Source: Posidonia oceanica
Lineage: Eukaryota; Streptophyta; Magnoliopsida; Alismatales; Posidoniaceae
Direction of reading: 5' to 3'
Length of the DNA: 64,000 bases
Assembly (NCBI GenBank): GCA_037176725.1
Contig: JAZBRS010000026.1
Span: forward strand, 147,881,501-147,945,500
Shown here: piece by piece, positions 1 to 10,060 of the stretch
Layout: the number at the start of each line of letters is the position of its first letter
Position numbering within the stretch: position 1 is the stretch's first letter
The notes under the pieces: generated by a model
Databases searched by the model: none
What the model saw: the letters and a program-made list of their open reading frames with translations, nothing else
What the model was told of the DNA's origin: nothing
Made by a program: the position numbers and the translations under genes

Positions 1-756
1 CGCCCCTGCATTATTTTCCATGCCCCTGCATCGTTTTCCGCACCTTTGCATTGTTTTCCACGCTTTTGCCTCATTTTCCGTGCTTTCGCACCGTTTTCCG
101 TGCCTACTTTGGTTTATCTTTTGCATGTCGTTTGCATTGCCTGGTTTTCCCCTCAGCTTTGTTTTATCGCCTGCATCTGCATTAGGGCTATCATGCTTAC
201 TGCCTAGGAGTTCTCACGAACCAAGGTTCACCCGGTTTCGAACACTAGCAGCATTGCTGAGCACATAGATAGCACATTTAATTCCCATGCATGGTAAGCA
301 GACATTCATTGCATTTAGGCATTAGGCTAGTATTTCCCTGCATTAGAGCGCGAGATTGCCTAAGAAAGGCCGACTCTTGGACGTATCGGGGGTGCCTAAC
401 ACCTTCCCCGTGCGTAACAGGAGTCCTTGCCCTTTCACTTGGCCCGCATCGACCTTTCCTTCATCCTAGGCACGAGTCATAGCATAGCATCTCATTGCAT
501 TGCATCCCTTTGTCCCCTCTTTGCATCCGGTTTTGCATGTCTTTTCATGCTTTACCCTCGGTTTTCCTTGTCTCCCAACTTAATAGACCTGGTGGTGACT
601 TCGATTTGTCTTATCATTTTCTTTTTCTTCTTTTTGCCAGCGTTTCCGAGTCGAGTTTCTTCCCTCGGATCTTGCCGCATATAGTGAGCCTATTTTGATC
701 AGTGCACGTGAGCTTTTGGCATCGTGCATGGACGATCAGAATTCAGGATTACTACA
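1..756 (+). repeat. E1 5' LTR, 3' portion only
   Basis: Last 756 bp of the 5' LTR. Positions 1-160 hold decayed copies of a 26-30 bp unit (TGCATCGTTTTCCG type), followed by the conserved GGAGTTCTCACGAACCA block (about 209) and the block TCGGGGGTGCCTAACACC (about 388). A PBS-like GGTGGTGACTTCGATTTG (about 590) follows, then the terminus GGATTACTACA ending at 756. It matches the E1 3' LTR segments at 10880-11182 and 34078-34526. Open reading frames here (20-268, 291-482, 427-684) are chance frames in LTR sequence. Confidence 0.88.
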
Positions 757-889
757 CATTTATTGGTTTTGTAGGTAGGTGCGAGTTCCTTCAGCCAGGA
801 TCTCGAGCGTCCCTCCGACAATAGCTCGCCTTAGGTCTCGTGTCCCTGTGTTCAGCCGCAGACCTGTTCGCACACGCTCGCTGTCCGTT
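757..889 (+). other. E1 leader remnant, PBS missing
   Basis: The stretch right after the LTR end lacks the TGGCGACTC PBS seen in E3 and E5. From about 774 it matches only the last part of the E5 and E3 leaders (GTGCGAGTTCC, compare 61520 and 48420). About 1.1 kb of leader including the PBS is therefore absent. An element without a PBS cannot prime reverse transcription, so the loss probably followed insertion. Confidence 0.7.
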
Positions 890-3390
890 ATGGCCCAGCA
901 TATCGGTGAGTCCTCTTCCTTTTTGGCATCAGGGGAGATGCCGACTTTGGTCTCTCCTTCCCCTGCTTTGACGTCCCTTATCTCCTCTCCACTTTTGGTG
1001 CAGGAGACTTCCCAGCCTCTCTATTTGGAACAAGGGCACACCCCAGTCGATCTGGAGCTTGTCGCCGAGTTAACCGCAGTGACCGCCACTCGGGCTCTAG
1101 GAGCGTCGCCTTCTGTTCCATCCCAGGGCCTTCCCTCTCTGGAATCCAGCCTTTTGCAGCTACCTATTGCGGAGGATCTACTCCTATTCCTTCCTCAGTT
1201 TCCGTGCCCCCTTTGGCAGACACCCTTTTGCGTCCCGACCTGTCAGTCGATGATTTCCCTACCTCGCAAGCACAGCGTTTATTAGCTAAGGCCGATAGGC
1301 TGTGAAGCATGGCTTTTGCACTCGACCCAACTGCGGCCCGCTCTTCCCGTCCGACCCCTGAGGTTCCGATGCAGCCCCCTATGGCTCTGCAGGCTCACCA
1401 CTCTGCACTTCCACCCTCGTCATCGCCCCAGCTCCTCACGGCTCCGGTGATACGAGCACTTTATTTGCCTCCTGTGTCTGCACAACACTTTGCACAGCAT
1501 GCAACTCCTTCATTTGGTGGCCAGTCTTTTGGATTGGTAGGAGCACAGTAGCCCTCAGGCCCGTTGCCTGGCGCCATGCCAGTGCAACAGCTGCTGCTCC
1601 CTCGCACTACAGCTTACACTGCACAGCATACTATCTATCCATCTCCTTTGCATCAAGTTCAGACTTCTGCATACATATCATCGCACTTTACACCCTCGCA
1701 CGGGTATGCTAGCCCTCGTGCTACGACGCCAGGTGGCGTGACAGTGGATCCGGAGGAGCGCTTTCGCGCGACCCACACAGCATACGCTGTCCCTGCCTCT
1801 GCTGCACAACCATCGCCAGCAGCAGCTTCAGATGCCTTCCTCACTAGGTTGGATAATCTAGAAGAAACATTTCGTAAAGTGCAAGGCACGGACCGCCAGC
1901 CCTACCAATTCCGGGACCTCTGTCTCTTTCTAGAGGCCGCACTCCCTTTGAAGTTTCGCATCCCGACATTCGATAAATACAATGGTAGAGGCTGCCCCAT
2001 CTCACATCTGAAGGCATACTGTGAGGACCTTGCTCAGCTTCAGGCTGATGAAAGGCTCCTTATCCGCCTGTTTCAGAAGAGTCTGACTGGCCCTGCGCTC
2101 AAGTGGTTCACTTCCCTTAACATGACTGCGGTTCGGACTTGGACTGATCTTTCTCAGGCTTTCCTTGAGCAGTATTCTTTCAACCTCGACTTGATCCCCA
2201 AGAGGGAGGATCTTGTCGCCATCAGGTAGAGGCGCCAAGAGCCATTCGAGGAGTATGTCGGTCGCTGGCACTCCACAGCCACCCAGGTCAAAGATAGACC
2301 CATCGAGGAGGATTCTATCGAGATGATCGTCAAAGGGGTGCTGCCAGCGATTGGGACTCTGCTTTGCATTTAGCACATCACTAGTTTTGCATCATTGATT
2401 AGGACTAGTGCCTGCGTGGAGAGCTCACTGCGAAGTGGGCGTTTCCCCGCACTTTCTGCATTGGCTAGGCAGGCCAACAACACCAGCAATCGCCGCGGCA
2501 GCAACAACTCCGCTTCCAGCTAACCCGGATAGCACGTCGACGCATACGCTGATTCTCTCGAAGAGCCTACATTTGCAGCGAGTCAGCCAGCCCCTTTTCC
2601 GCTAGATCTTGCACCTAGGTCTACACACACTGCCACTGTCGAGCCAGTGCATCACATCACACCAGCTCGGCAGGGACAACAGCCTAAGCAGAGACGAGGC
2701 CGCCGCACTGAGAGCGACTTCACCCCACTTGGTGAACCGCTAAGCACTGTCTTTCCTCAGGTTGTGTCACTTCTGAGGCTCTCGGAAACTCGCCTGCCAC
2801 CAAACCCTCTTCCAGGGTGGTACGATGAGAGCAAGCACTACGATTACCATTGAGCCGTGGGGCACTCGACGGATAATTGCCTCACTCTTCGGGATGTCGT
2901 TTAGGACCTGATTGACAACGGAGTCCTCATTGTTAGTCCACAGGAGGCTGCACATACACATGCATCTGCACTCGCACACCCTAGTGTAGCCGACCCTTCC
3001 TCTTCCGAGCCTGCAGGCTTCGAAGATGCCGGAACCTCAAGGGTCTTCTCCCTCACTCTAGTTTTCTCTGAGTCCAGCTCTGCCCCGGTGGATCCTTCTG
3101 ATCCCATCGGTGCAATCTCCTTTTCCTTTTCCTAGTTCGTCCGAGCGACACTCGGAGATGCAGCGGTAGCGTCGACGGCAAGCCTGGTCGCAGTGCCATC
3201 CAGGTTAGCTTCTCTTCTAGCTCCAGTAGCTCTAGTGCTCCTTGCATTGCCGTCAGCAGCTCCAGTGCTCCCCACATTGCCATCAGCAGATCCAGCAGCC
3301 CCAGTGCTCCCTGCACTACCGACAGCAGATCCCGCCGATAGCATCAGCAGCGTAGGAGTGGACTTAGCACCTTCCTCCCGAGGTCGCTGA
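890..3390 (+). pseudogene. gag: E1 gag, decayed, with Ala/Pro repeat tail
   Basis: Capsid-like polyprotein of a Tat-type element. The start MAQHIGES at 890 matches MAQYVSEP in E5 (61693) and MAQFASET in E3 (48254). A frameshift near 1250-1300 moves the reading to the frame used from 1309 to 3390. The central retrotransposon-gag domain (about 1870-2340) is recognised by LKFRIPTFDKYNGRG, ALKWFTSLNM and AFLEQYSFNLDL. A Cx2Hx4Hx4C-like knuckle at about 2840-2880 has decayed (GHSTDNC remains). In-frame stops include 1549 and 2227 and ones near 2371, 2851 and 2903. The C-terminus (3193-3390) has a Pro/Ala/Leu repeat (PSADPAAPVLPALPTADPA) and ends at a TGA at 3388. No protease follows. Gag from related autonomous copies could have supplied particles; that is inference. 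Confidence 0.85.
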
Positions 3391-3540
3391 CAGGTAAGTC
3401 CCTTTTACCTCTCTTTCGTTTCCTACACTGTCTTTTCTTTTCGTTTTGTTTTGTTTTTTGCATTTCCTTGTCTTGTCAGAAAACCATAAAAAGCATAAAA
3501 ACAGCAAAACCTAAAAACATGCATTTCTTTCTCCTGCATT
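3391..3540 (+). other. E1 post-gag A/T-rich spacer
   Basis: T-rich then A-rich low-complexity sequence, including runs of TTTTG and CATAAAAAC. A similar AAACCATAAAA block recurs at about 3845-3990, next to the second copy of the short repeats. No coding potential is seen. Confidence 0.5.
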
Positions 3541-3780
3541 CTGCATCGGGCCGGCACCCCTAACTGCTCGGCGATAAGTCCGTCAAGTTATCATTCGGGC
3601 TGGCAGCCCAAACTGCTCAACGATGGGTCCATTAACCTATCACCATCAGGATGATATCCCTAACTATTCAGCAATGGGTCCGTCAACTCATCATTGGGCT
3701 GATATCCCTAACTATTCGGCGATAGGTCCGTCAACTTATCACCTGGTACATATCAATCACCTTGCATGCATATCAATCAT
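3541..3780 (+). repeat. E1 GGGCT..AGCCC / GATA..TATC repeat units, first block
   Basis: Three or four units of 55-65 bp of the form GGGCTGGCAGCCC + TAACT + (G)GCGATGGGTCCGTCAAC + TTATCA. They are related to the larger array at 5160-6245. Each unit carries two short dyads, GGGCT/AGCCC and GATA/TATC. Confidence 0.75.
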
Positions 3781-5040
3781 CTTACACATATCTGTCATCT
3801 TGCATTGTCATTTACTGCATGTACATATCATTTCTTGCACTTCAGAAAACCACAAAAGCAAAAAAAAAATCAAGAAAATAAAAACAGCAAAAATATTTTC
3901 TTCGCCTTTCTGCTGGTTTTCCCTTTTTATGTTTTCCTAAACCAAAAACCATAAAAATACAAAACCAATGCAAAAACCCAAAAACATGTTTGTCCTTTCC
4001 CTTTCTAAAAAATACAAAACCCATACACATTTGTATAATCAGAAATCGGCTTTGGACAAACAAGCAGCAGCGCCTAGAGGATGTCAAGTAGTGACAATCT
4101 CAGGCACGTCTCACCCGAGCAGCGCCATCTCTTGCATGTGGCTACAGAGTGAGATTGAGAGCAGAACAGAGCGACTCGTGGAGCTCAAAGCTCCCAAAGC
4201 GAGATCCACCTTATCAAGAGAGTCCACCAGACATGGAAAGGATCAAAGCAGAGCAGAGCATAGCCAGAGGCTACTTGAACACATTGCAGAGGCTGAAGGT
4301 GTACGCCGATTAGCCGAACTCTCAACGCCTCACCCGGGACCGCTACCCCAAGAGGGCGAAGTCATGCATATCCAAAAGAATATAGATCATGTGAGCAAAA
4401 AAAAATGCATGCTGAGCACAAAAGAAAAATGCTGAAAGAAGTTGAAGAAAGAAGGCCCTCATGAGAGCAAGGACTCGGACGAGCATCGAAGCCCTCTCAG
4501 CTATCAACTTCAAGCACCGCATTGCCAACTGCACGGGATGCATTATCAGGAGGACCTGGCCCCACCCTCCGAGCGAAGTAGCACACTCTAATACCCTATG
4601 TAGACAACTCTACCCCCTTGGCAGGCTAGATGCAACTCCAGTCACTCATGAGGGGAAAAGAAAAATCTATTCCGTGAGCGTTAAAAGCGGTAGCTGGTCC
4701 CCGAGGAATTGAGACAGAGGCTATGAAGTTGCACCCAACGCTTCTGCTACCCATGCAGCCAAAGGCTATACTCTGCAAAGCTAAGGCCTCATCCCAAACC
4801 AAGAGTGAGAAAGGAGAGCCACTGACCACAACTCGACATGGCGTCGCTCGAGGATCGAGTCTCCTGAGTCAGAAAATGCAGAAGCACCCCCTTGGCGCAG
4901 CTGCTTTGAGTCCAAAGCCACCAAAACATGCATGCTGTAATATATTTTTATCTTCCCTTCTCCCTGTTTTTGAAAACTGGAGCCAAGGACAAGTACTTTT
5001 GCCTACCTCGCTTTTCAAATTTTACCACCCACCACGTTGG
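3781..5040 (+). other. E1 3' noncoding segment of unknown nature
   Basis: A-rich sequence (3840-4030) followed by about 1 kb of mixed sequence with purine-rich parts (4130-4480). It contains CCCCAAGAGGGCGAAGTC (4342-4359), similar to GCCCCAGGAAGGCAAAGTC in the E2 tail (23466-23484). Frames such as 3968-4435 or 4723-5052 lack recognisable domains and I do not call them genes. Nothing else can be supported. Confidence 0.45.
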
Positions 5041-5159
5041 GTAGGTCCGTGATGACCGGCATGTCCATTGTTTGTCACCCCGTGACGTTGCATTGCATGC
5101 CCACGCTGAGACCATTGCACGCCTACCACGATGGGTTCCTGTTTTCTCTCTGCATCATT

Positions 5160-5450
5160 TTGCATCGAGCTGGCAGCCCTAACTGCTCGGTGATGGGTCC
5201 ATTAACCTATCATTTTGCATTTCCATGCATCGGGCTGGCAACCCTAACTACTCGACGATGGGTCTGTCAACCTATCATTTTGCATTTCCTTGCACCAGGT
5301 TGGCAGCCCTAACTGCTTGGTGATGGGTCCGTTAACCTATCATTTTGCATTTCCATGCATCAAGCTGGTAGCCCTAACTGCTCGGCGATGGGTCTATTAA
5401 CCTATCACTCTGCATGCCTCTGCATCGGGCTGGTAGCCCTAACTGCTCGG
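5160..5450 (+). repeat. E1 65-bp tandem repeat, about 4.5 copies
   Basis: The phrase GCAGCCCTAACT or a variant recurs at about 5173, 5238, 5303, 5368 and 5433, a 65-bp period. The unit reads TTTTGCATTTCCATGCATC, then GGGCTGGCAGCCC, then TAACTGCTCGG, then a GATGGGTCCGTTAACCTATC block. The first dyad is a perfect or near-perfect inverted repeat, and the second is GAT(G)...(C)TATC. Known context: tandem repeats in the hypervariable 3' untranslated region are typical of Tat/Ogre-like elements. Confidence 0.85.
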
Positions 5451-5595
5451 TTGACGCCCGTTAAAATGTCATCCCACATATTCGCATTGCATTCGGGCTG
5501 ATATCCCTAACTATCCGGTGATAGGTCCATTAACTTATCAGTCACCCATCCATCCATCCATCCTTGCATTTCGATGCCAGGGGTGCTTCGACTGT

Positions 5596-5623
5596 CCCCT
5601 AGTATCATCCCTGATACCAGGGG
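5596..5623 (+). promoter_or_regulatory. Conserved hairpin, copy 1
   Basis: CCCCTAGTATCA, loop TCCC, TGATACCAGGGG: a 12-bp stem with one A.C mismatch. It is preceded by GATGCC (about 5571) and followed by GGCATC, which can extend the stem. A GGTATC at 5643-5648 could pair with the same GATACC arm instead. The role is unknown; it would lie in the genomic RNA downstream of gag. Confidence 0.7.
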
Positions 5624-5879
5624 CATCTTTTTGCTGCCTTGTGGTATCGCCCCCTTCATCTGATCGGGCTGATATCCCTAACTATTCTGCGATAGGTTCG
5701 TCAACTTATCACCCTGCATCTGCATTATTCCATTGCATTCCCCATCATCATTGCACTTTGCACTGTGAGCCCTTACATCCATCTCACTGCATTTGGGCTG
5801 GTAGCCCTAACTACTCGGCTGACAAACTCGTTAGTTTTGTCTCCACGTTGCATTTTGATGCCATGGGCGCTTCGGCTGT

Positions 5880-5908
5880 CCCCTGGTATCATTCACCGAT
5901 ACCAGGGG
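5880..5908 (+). promoter_or_regulatory. Conserved hairpin, copy 2
   Basis: CCCCTGGTATC, 7-nt loop ATTCACC, GATACCAGGGG: a perfect 11-bp stem. GATGCC precedes it and GGCATC overlaps its 3' side. GCTGCC and GGTATC follow at about 5922-5936, as in copy 1. Compare the E2 copy at 21693-21719. Confidence 0.75.
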
Positions 5909-6250
5909 CATCTTTATTTGCTGCCCCACGGTATCCCATCTCCATCTGCATTTGGGCTGACATCCCTAACTGTTACGGGAGCATCTACAGACTTCTGCCA
6001 CACCTTTGGGTATGGTATTCTCGTTGCATTCGTGGTTACAAGTTATCCCACTTGTGATCACCCCTCTTGCCTAACAAACTCGTTGGCCTGTCACCATCCT
6101 TAGTGGGCTAATAGCCCTAACTATTCGGTGATGAGTCTGTTAACTTCTCATTGGGCTGATAGCCCTAACTATCGGTGGTGAGTTCGTCAACTCCTCAACG
6201 GGCTAATAGCCCTAACTATCCGGCGATAAGTCCTTTAACTTATTACCATT

Positions 6251-6377
6251 CGTCATAGTTTAATAGCATTCTGTTGCATGGCATTAGCATCACATTACAT
6301 GACATCATATAGCTTCCTTGTATCCCTCGTAGAGTCAGTACTAATACTGTATCTCATCATTACACGGACATCACGCG
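6251..6377 (+). other. E1 GCAT-rich spacer
   Basis: Noncoding stretch rich in TTGCAT/GCATTAGCAT words between the repeat block and a duplicated segment. Nothing else is seen. Confidence 0.4.
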
Positions 6378-6785
6378 CTTAGGATCCGAACCCCTGATTC
6401 GCGCATTGCCTAAGGTAGCATGCTCAATAACGCAAAGCTTTCTACAGCCTGCCTTCTTTGGATGATACTCGCAGCAGTGCGCGGCCCAAGATAGCTTCCT
6501 CAGTTTCGCGTGCCCAGCGTTCCGCTGTATATTCTGCATCTCACTGCATAACATCACATGACATTTGCATTCTTATTGCGCTGCTACTCCTCTGTAGTCA
6601 TTACCCCAACTTTCGCATTCCGTTTCCCGAACAAGGCATACTTAGTAATCGAAGCTCTGGTTCGTGCACCGCTTAAAGTGACATCCTCAGCATCCGCAAC
6701 TTTTTACAGTTTGCCTGCTTAGTATGACACCCACGGTAGTGCACGACCCAGGATCGCTTCCTTGGCATCACGTGCCCGCCATCGC
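6378..6785 (+). repeat. Diverged direct duplication of about 145-155 bp in E1
   Basis: Segments 6378-6519 and about 6628-6783 align with many substitutions. Shared words include a GAACCCCTGATTCG versus GCTCTGGTTCG start, CTTTCTACAG/CTTTTTACAG, GCCTGCCTTC/GCCTGCTTAG, GCAGTGCGCGGCCCA/GTAGTGCACGACCCA and CGTGCCC. No coding sense was found. Confidence 0.55.
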
Positions 6786-7748
6786 ATGCACATCCACAGC
6801 ATCTTTACTTTCAGCATTTTACTTTCTACAGCAGCCCCACGCTAGAGCTATGCACCGCTGAGTGCACTCGTCGTCTGGCCTACCTGCATTGTCCAGCGAC
6901 AGCATTGCATTGCATTTTTCCGCCTTTCCGCGTGCATGCATCATCCCGCTTTCCCCTAGAGGAGTACAGTGCAGTAAGCATTAGCGTAAGCATAACATTT
7001 GCATTAGCACCGTACACTAGTCTTTGCATTGGCACAGCATCCTAGTGTTCGCATTCATCTGCATTCGCATTCACCTTCTTGCATTGCCCAAGACACCCCT
7101 TGCATCGCATTACACTTTCTGCCTGCTTGCTTCCTCGATCGAGGGCAAGCCTTTTCTCTTTCTCGCAGCCTCGTGAGTTCCTGCTTGTTTCCCTTGTCTC
7201 AAGCGAACAATGACCTTTTGCCTCCCCTAGACTAGCAGCTTTAATTGTCCGAACGGCGAGCGCGTTAGTCCTTCTGGAGCCCTTTTTGCGCAAGTTTGGA
7301 CTAGCAGCCAACTTGTCGCGTTGCAACATAGCACTTTCTGCTTTCTCTTACGTCGCATCGCACCAGCATGCATCACATAACACTACACCAGCATCTTATG
7401 TTTGGTATTTGTATTCGCATCACTTCACATTAGCATGCATCAACACAGCATCTCCTCATGCACAGCATCCGCACACACCCGCGTCGCCCGCGCCTCCCTT
7501 AGTGGAGCTCGGCACGACGAACACTAGTTCATATTGGTTCAACATCAGCATTAGCATCGCACACCAGTTTTTCTTTAGCATCTGCATTTGCATCTGCATT
7601 TGCATTCGCATTGTGGCAACGAGTCATGATTTTCGGTGCATCCACCGGATAAGTGACTTGTGCCTACAGTAACATCTGGCTCTCATCGGCGTTAGGTGGG
7701 GTGTCTTGTCAACCCTGAGCCACGGTCTCGCTTCGCTTGACCTCGCTC
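6786..7748 (+). other. E1 TGCAT-rich tail before the PPT
   Basis: Dense in TGCAT/GCATTAGCAT, with a short hexanucleotide array (TTTGCATCTGCATTTGCAT type) at about 7576-7612. The last 140 bp (GGCAACGAG..., GGTGGGGTGTCTTGTCAACCC, TGAGCCACGGTCTCGCTTCG) match the E2 tail at 23850-23983, so this is a conserved pre-PPT block. Small frames such as 7029-7235 and 7286-7672 show no domains. Confidence 0.6.
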
Positions 7749-7761
7749 AGGGAGGGGCATC
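7749..7761 (+). promoter_or_regulatory. E1 polypurine tract
   Basis: AGGGAGGGGCATC lies directly before the 3' LTR start TGTAGACACCCC. The identical 13-mer precedes the E2 3' LTR (23984-23996). This is the expected site for plus-strand DNA priming. Confidence 0.85.
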
Positions 7762-7794
7762 TGTAGACACCCCATTTTGACAAGCTGAATTGGT

Positions 7795-8030
7795 GGTTTT
7801 CTCTGAAACCCTAGGTCAAACCCTAGGTTAGCAGACACCTAAACCCTAGGTCAAACCCCACGTTAGCACACACCTAAACCCTAGGTCAAACCCTTGGTTA
7901 GCATACCTAAACCCTAGGTTAGCACACCTAAACCCTAGGTCAAACCCTAGGTTAGCACTCTTAAACCCTAGGTTAGCACACCTAAACCCTAGGTCAAATC
8001 CTAGGTTAGCACACCCAAACCATGCACAAG
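7795..8030 (+). repeat. AAACCCTAGGTCAAACCCTAGGTTAGC repeats
   Basis: About ten irregular copies of AAACCCTAGGT, with the unit AAACCCTAGGTTAGCACACCT. AAACCCTA is the plant telo-box and the core of the Arabidopsis-type telomere repeat. The block lies at the start of the LTR, upstream of any likely transcription start. Similar telo-box-rich starts occur in E2, E4, E5 and S. Confidence 0.75.
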
Positions 8031-8040
8031 CCCAAGCCCA

Positions 8041-8340
8041 AACCTTTTTTCTTCTTCTTCTTCTTCCTTTTTTCCTTCTCCATTTCCTTCTTTCCTTTTT
8101 TCCTTTCTTTTTCCACTTCTAGGCCCACCCCATCATCTCCTCCCTCCTTTCTTTTTTTCTTTTCCTTTAGCCTAGCCCACTCCAGCCTTCTCTCCTCTTT
8201 CTTTTTTCCTTTCTTTTTCTTTTTTCCAGCCCAGCCCACCATCTCCTCCCTCCCTTTTTCTTCTTTTTTTTTTCTTTTCCTTCAGCCCGGCCATTTCCTC
8301 CTCCCTTCTCTTTTTTTCCTTCTTCTTTTTTCCCTCCTCT
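8041..8340 (+). repeat. Polypyrimidine tract in E1 LTR
   Basis: About 300 bp of nearly pure C/T, broken by short GCCCAGCCC words. Equivalent tracts occur in the same relative place in E2 (25490-25640), E5 (55755-56030), E4 (purine-rich on plus, 32880-33290) and S (40090-40290). Confidence 0.8.
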
Positions 8341-9479
8341 CCTACTACAAGCAACCGCCTCCCATGCACATACTTCCCACCACCTTGCTCGGCCTTCATG
8401 CGGCCTTCAACACCTCTCCCATCCACACTAACTCCTCCTCCTTCTTTCCCCTCTCCCAGCAACACCTACAGCCAATCCACAGCTCCCAATCCCTCTGCAA
8501 ATTACATGCAGAAGCAACCCCTTTGCACCCTTATCTTCTTTGGCTTTTCATCCAACCAAAGCGAATCCCTTGTCATCCATTCGAGAAGAGAGGAGGCAGC
8601 AGCAGCAACTCATTCACAAGCCCACATGCACAGCAGCAGCAGCAACCCAGCAGCAGAACCCATCTTCCTCTGCACACAGCAGCCACCCTTTTTTCTCCCA
8701 AGCAAGCACAGTAACCCCACGCATCCACATAGCCTCCCATCACCTTCCTTAGCCCTCCACGAAGCCCTAGAGAGAGCCACGAAGCTACTGAGAGAGCTAC
8801 ACTGCAAAAGAGAAGAAAAAAACCAGTTTGACCCATTTCTTCAAACCAGCAGCAGAGAGGGAGGGAGAGCAATTAACTTGCTCCGGACCTTCCTCAGAGT
8901 TCCAGCAACTCGCGCTGATCGTCCCTAGCAGCCGCAGCTCACCGCAGTGCCGCCGTGACCCTCCGCCGGACTGCCTAACCCAACTGAGGTTGGCAGCATG
9001 CTCCAGCCATCGCCGCAGGTAACGGACCTCATCTCTGAGTTCCTTTTAGCTTCGTCGTGCTTCCTAGCTAGTTAGATGCATGCTTAGAGCTTCAGCGCCC
9101 GATTCGAGCTTTGCCGCTACAGTCGTCTTCTTCGATGATCCTCTGCAGCTCCGTTGTGCTCCTGGCCAGCTCCGACCTCCTGGATCGCTCCCCAAGCATC
9201 GCCGGACCTCCAGCAACTCGGTCCCGCTCCATCCTTGCACCACCGCAGCCTCCAGCACTCGCACCATCTCCAGCCTCCCATGTAGCAACCAGTTGACATC
9301 GACAACACGCTCCGACCACTGTCACGCGCCGCTGAACCCACCGGAGCACCTAGCTGGTCCGTTTCCAGCCTCCGTGCACCTCAGCACTGCCACTGCAGCA
9401 GCCTCCTTCTCCGGCGCCAGCGGCTGAGCTCGATAAGGCACTGTAGCACCTTAAGTTAAATGTTTTGATTTAAGTTTAT

Positions 9480-10060
9480 TACTACATTGCAATCAGGCCC
9501 TTATTTTATTTATTTTTGCATTTCAGTCCAGCATCAATTGTTAAGTCATTTAATCTACATTTATAAACTATATTGCATTGCATTAAATATCTGCATGTTT
9601 TAAGAATTGCATTTAGGTCCAGTCACATGTCATCTGTGATTTAAATGTAATTTTTAACCTTATTGCATTGTAATAAAGCCCTCTGGGTTTTAATTTTTAC
9701 ATTTAGGTCCTGTTTATTTTAAACTGTGATTTAAATGTGAATTTTAAACTTTAGTATATTACAATAAAGTCCTGCAAGTTCCAATTATTGCATTTAGGTC
9801 CTGTTTACTTTAAACTGTGATTTAAATATGCAATTCCAAACCTTATTACATTGTAATAAAGTCCACCAAGTTTGCATTATTACATTTAGGTCCAGTTTGC
9901 TTCCAACTGCCATTTGAATGCAATTTTAAACTTTATTACATTGCAATAAAGTCCTGTGACTTGTGTTTATTACATTTAAGTCCTTTTTGCATGCATGCAT
10001 CATTAATTTGCAATTTTAATAATATTGCATTGCTTTAAATGCCCAGCAGTTTTCTAAATT
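9480..10060 (+). repeat. 91-bp AT-rich tandem repeats carrying AATAAA
   Basis: Four to six diverged copies of a unit with TTGCATTTAGGTCC, AACTGTGATTTAAATG and ATTGCAATAAAGTCC. AATAAA falls at 9672, 9763, 9855 and 9945, one per unit. Related but less regular TGCATTTAGGTCC repeats fill the same place in the other long LTRs. Confidence 0.75.

Larger units (their letters stand above)
5451..6250 (+). repeat. E1 dispersed dyad units and two hairpins
   Basis: Irregularly spaced units of the same kind as at 5160-5450, here mostly GGGCTGATATCCCTAACTATTCGG or GGGCTAATAGCCCTAACTATC, with GATAGGTCC...CTTATC partners (about 5495, 5670, 5795, 5955, 6103, 6145 and 6200). Between them are two copies of a larger hairpin (see separate entries). 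No coding sequence is seen. Confidence 0.7.

Noticed and set aside
3968..5052. Possible gene between the repeat blocks of E1
   Set aside because: Frames are short, show no domain and contain no clear start context; there is no second copy to test constraint.
8022..8714. 230-codon Phe/Ser/Pro-rich frame in the E1 LTR
   Set aside because: It lies over a pyrimidine tract; composition alone keeps it open. The same holds for 25472-26161 and 55759-56067.
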